From positions 1-64,000 of the forward strand of contig CAAEWE010000081.1 in assembly GCA_900759665.1 (NCBI GenBank): a stretch of DNA of 64,000 nucleotides, written 5' to 3'. The notes below the pieces were generated by a model. That model did no database searches. It was not told where the DNA came from and saw only the letters and a list, made by a program, of their open reading frames with translations. Below are positions 63,997 through 64,000 of the stretch, in pieces. Every line of letters starts with the position of its first letter. Positions within the stretch are counted from its first letter, which is position 1. This stretch comes from Lachnospiraceae bacterium (GTDB lineage: Bacteria; Bacillota; Clostridia; Lachnospirales; Lachnospiraceae). A program made the translations under genes and the position numbers.

Positions 63997-64000
63997 AAGA

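Overview
The window looks like a chromosome segment of a motile, fibre-associated gut Firmicute of the Lachnospiraceae type. Pointers are the low-to-mid G+C sequence, strong GGAGG ribosome binding sites with several TTG starts, a T-box leader before thrS, a flagellin operon behind a SigD-type promoter, secreted BspA-like leucine-rich-repeat and Big_2 proteins, a GH5 glycanase, and a PASTA-type Ser/Thr kinase. I would not name a genus. No rRNA, tRNA, CRISPR array, prophage or insertion sequence was recognised.

Layout. 0.3-8.4 kb: a BspA-like protein, a secreted GH5 glycanase, and a three-gene MacB-like ABC operon with an S-layer-like secreted subunit. 8.4-14.7 kb: housekeeping genes (AraC regulator, pyruvate kinase, TSCPD protein, sirtuin, T-box-thrS). 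15.0-17.8 kb: a kinase / LytTR-FHA / FHA signalling operon. 18.0-35.0 kb: an accessory block of secreted proteins (M14 carboxypeptidase, Big_2/FnIII proteins, an EF-hand-like protein, a two-copy DUF6273 protein, an intact 969-residue LRR protein and its decayed paralogue). 35.0-40.3 kb: SigD promoter, a FliK-like DUF6240 protein, flagellin and FliS. 40.3-46.0 kb: 4-alpha-glucanotransferase, a HIT protein, a flavodoxin-SCP2 protein, a rhomboid protease, a Zur-like repressor and a zinc-binding lipoprotein.

46.1-51.3 kb is a six-gene operon linking a D-amino-acid aminotransferase, the three 5-oxoprolinase subunits (PxpB, PxpC, PxpA) and two proteins (DUF1445 and DUF4392) that correspond to the two halves of vertebrate D-glutamate cyclase. 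It is probably a D-glutamate / 5-oxoproline salvage unit and has two terminator-like hairpins in its leader.

51.3-64.0 kb is the most striking part. It holds an Lrp regulator, an AEC-type transporter, a cytidylate-kinase-like protein, a GntR/FCD regulator, an iron-dependent alcohol dehydrogenase, a class III aminotransferase, a hydantoin-racemase-like protein, an amino-acid-type ABC importer, two overlapping allantoinase-like CE4 hydrolases and an M20/RocB-like peptidase. Seven copies of the palindrome GTATAC-N-GTATAC (one altered in its flank) lie on the promoters of this block, usually overlapping a TATACT -10 box 16-17 bases from a -35 box; the last controls a gene beyond the right edge. 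Several of the transcripts then begin with a strong hairpin that can act as an attenuator. I read this as a self-contained regulon for uptake and breakdown of a cyclic amide or ureide (hydantoin- or allantoin-like) or an unusual amino acid. The substrate is inferred, not shown.
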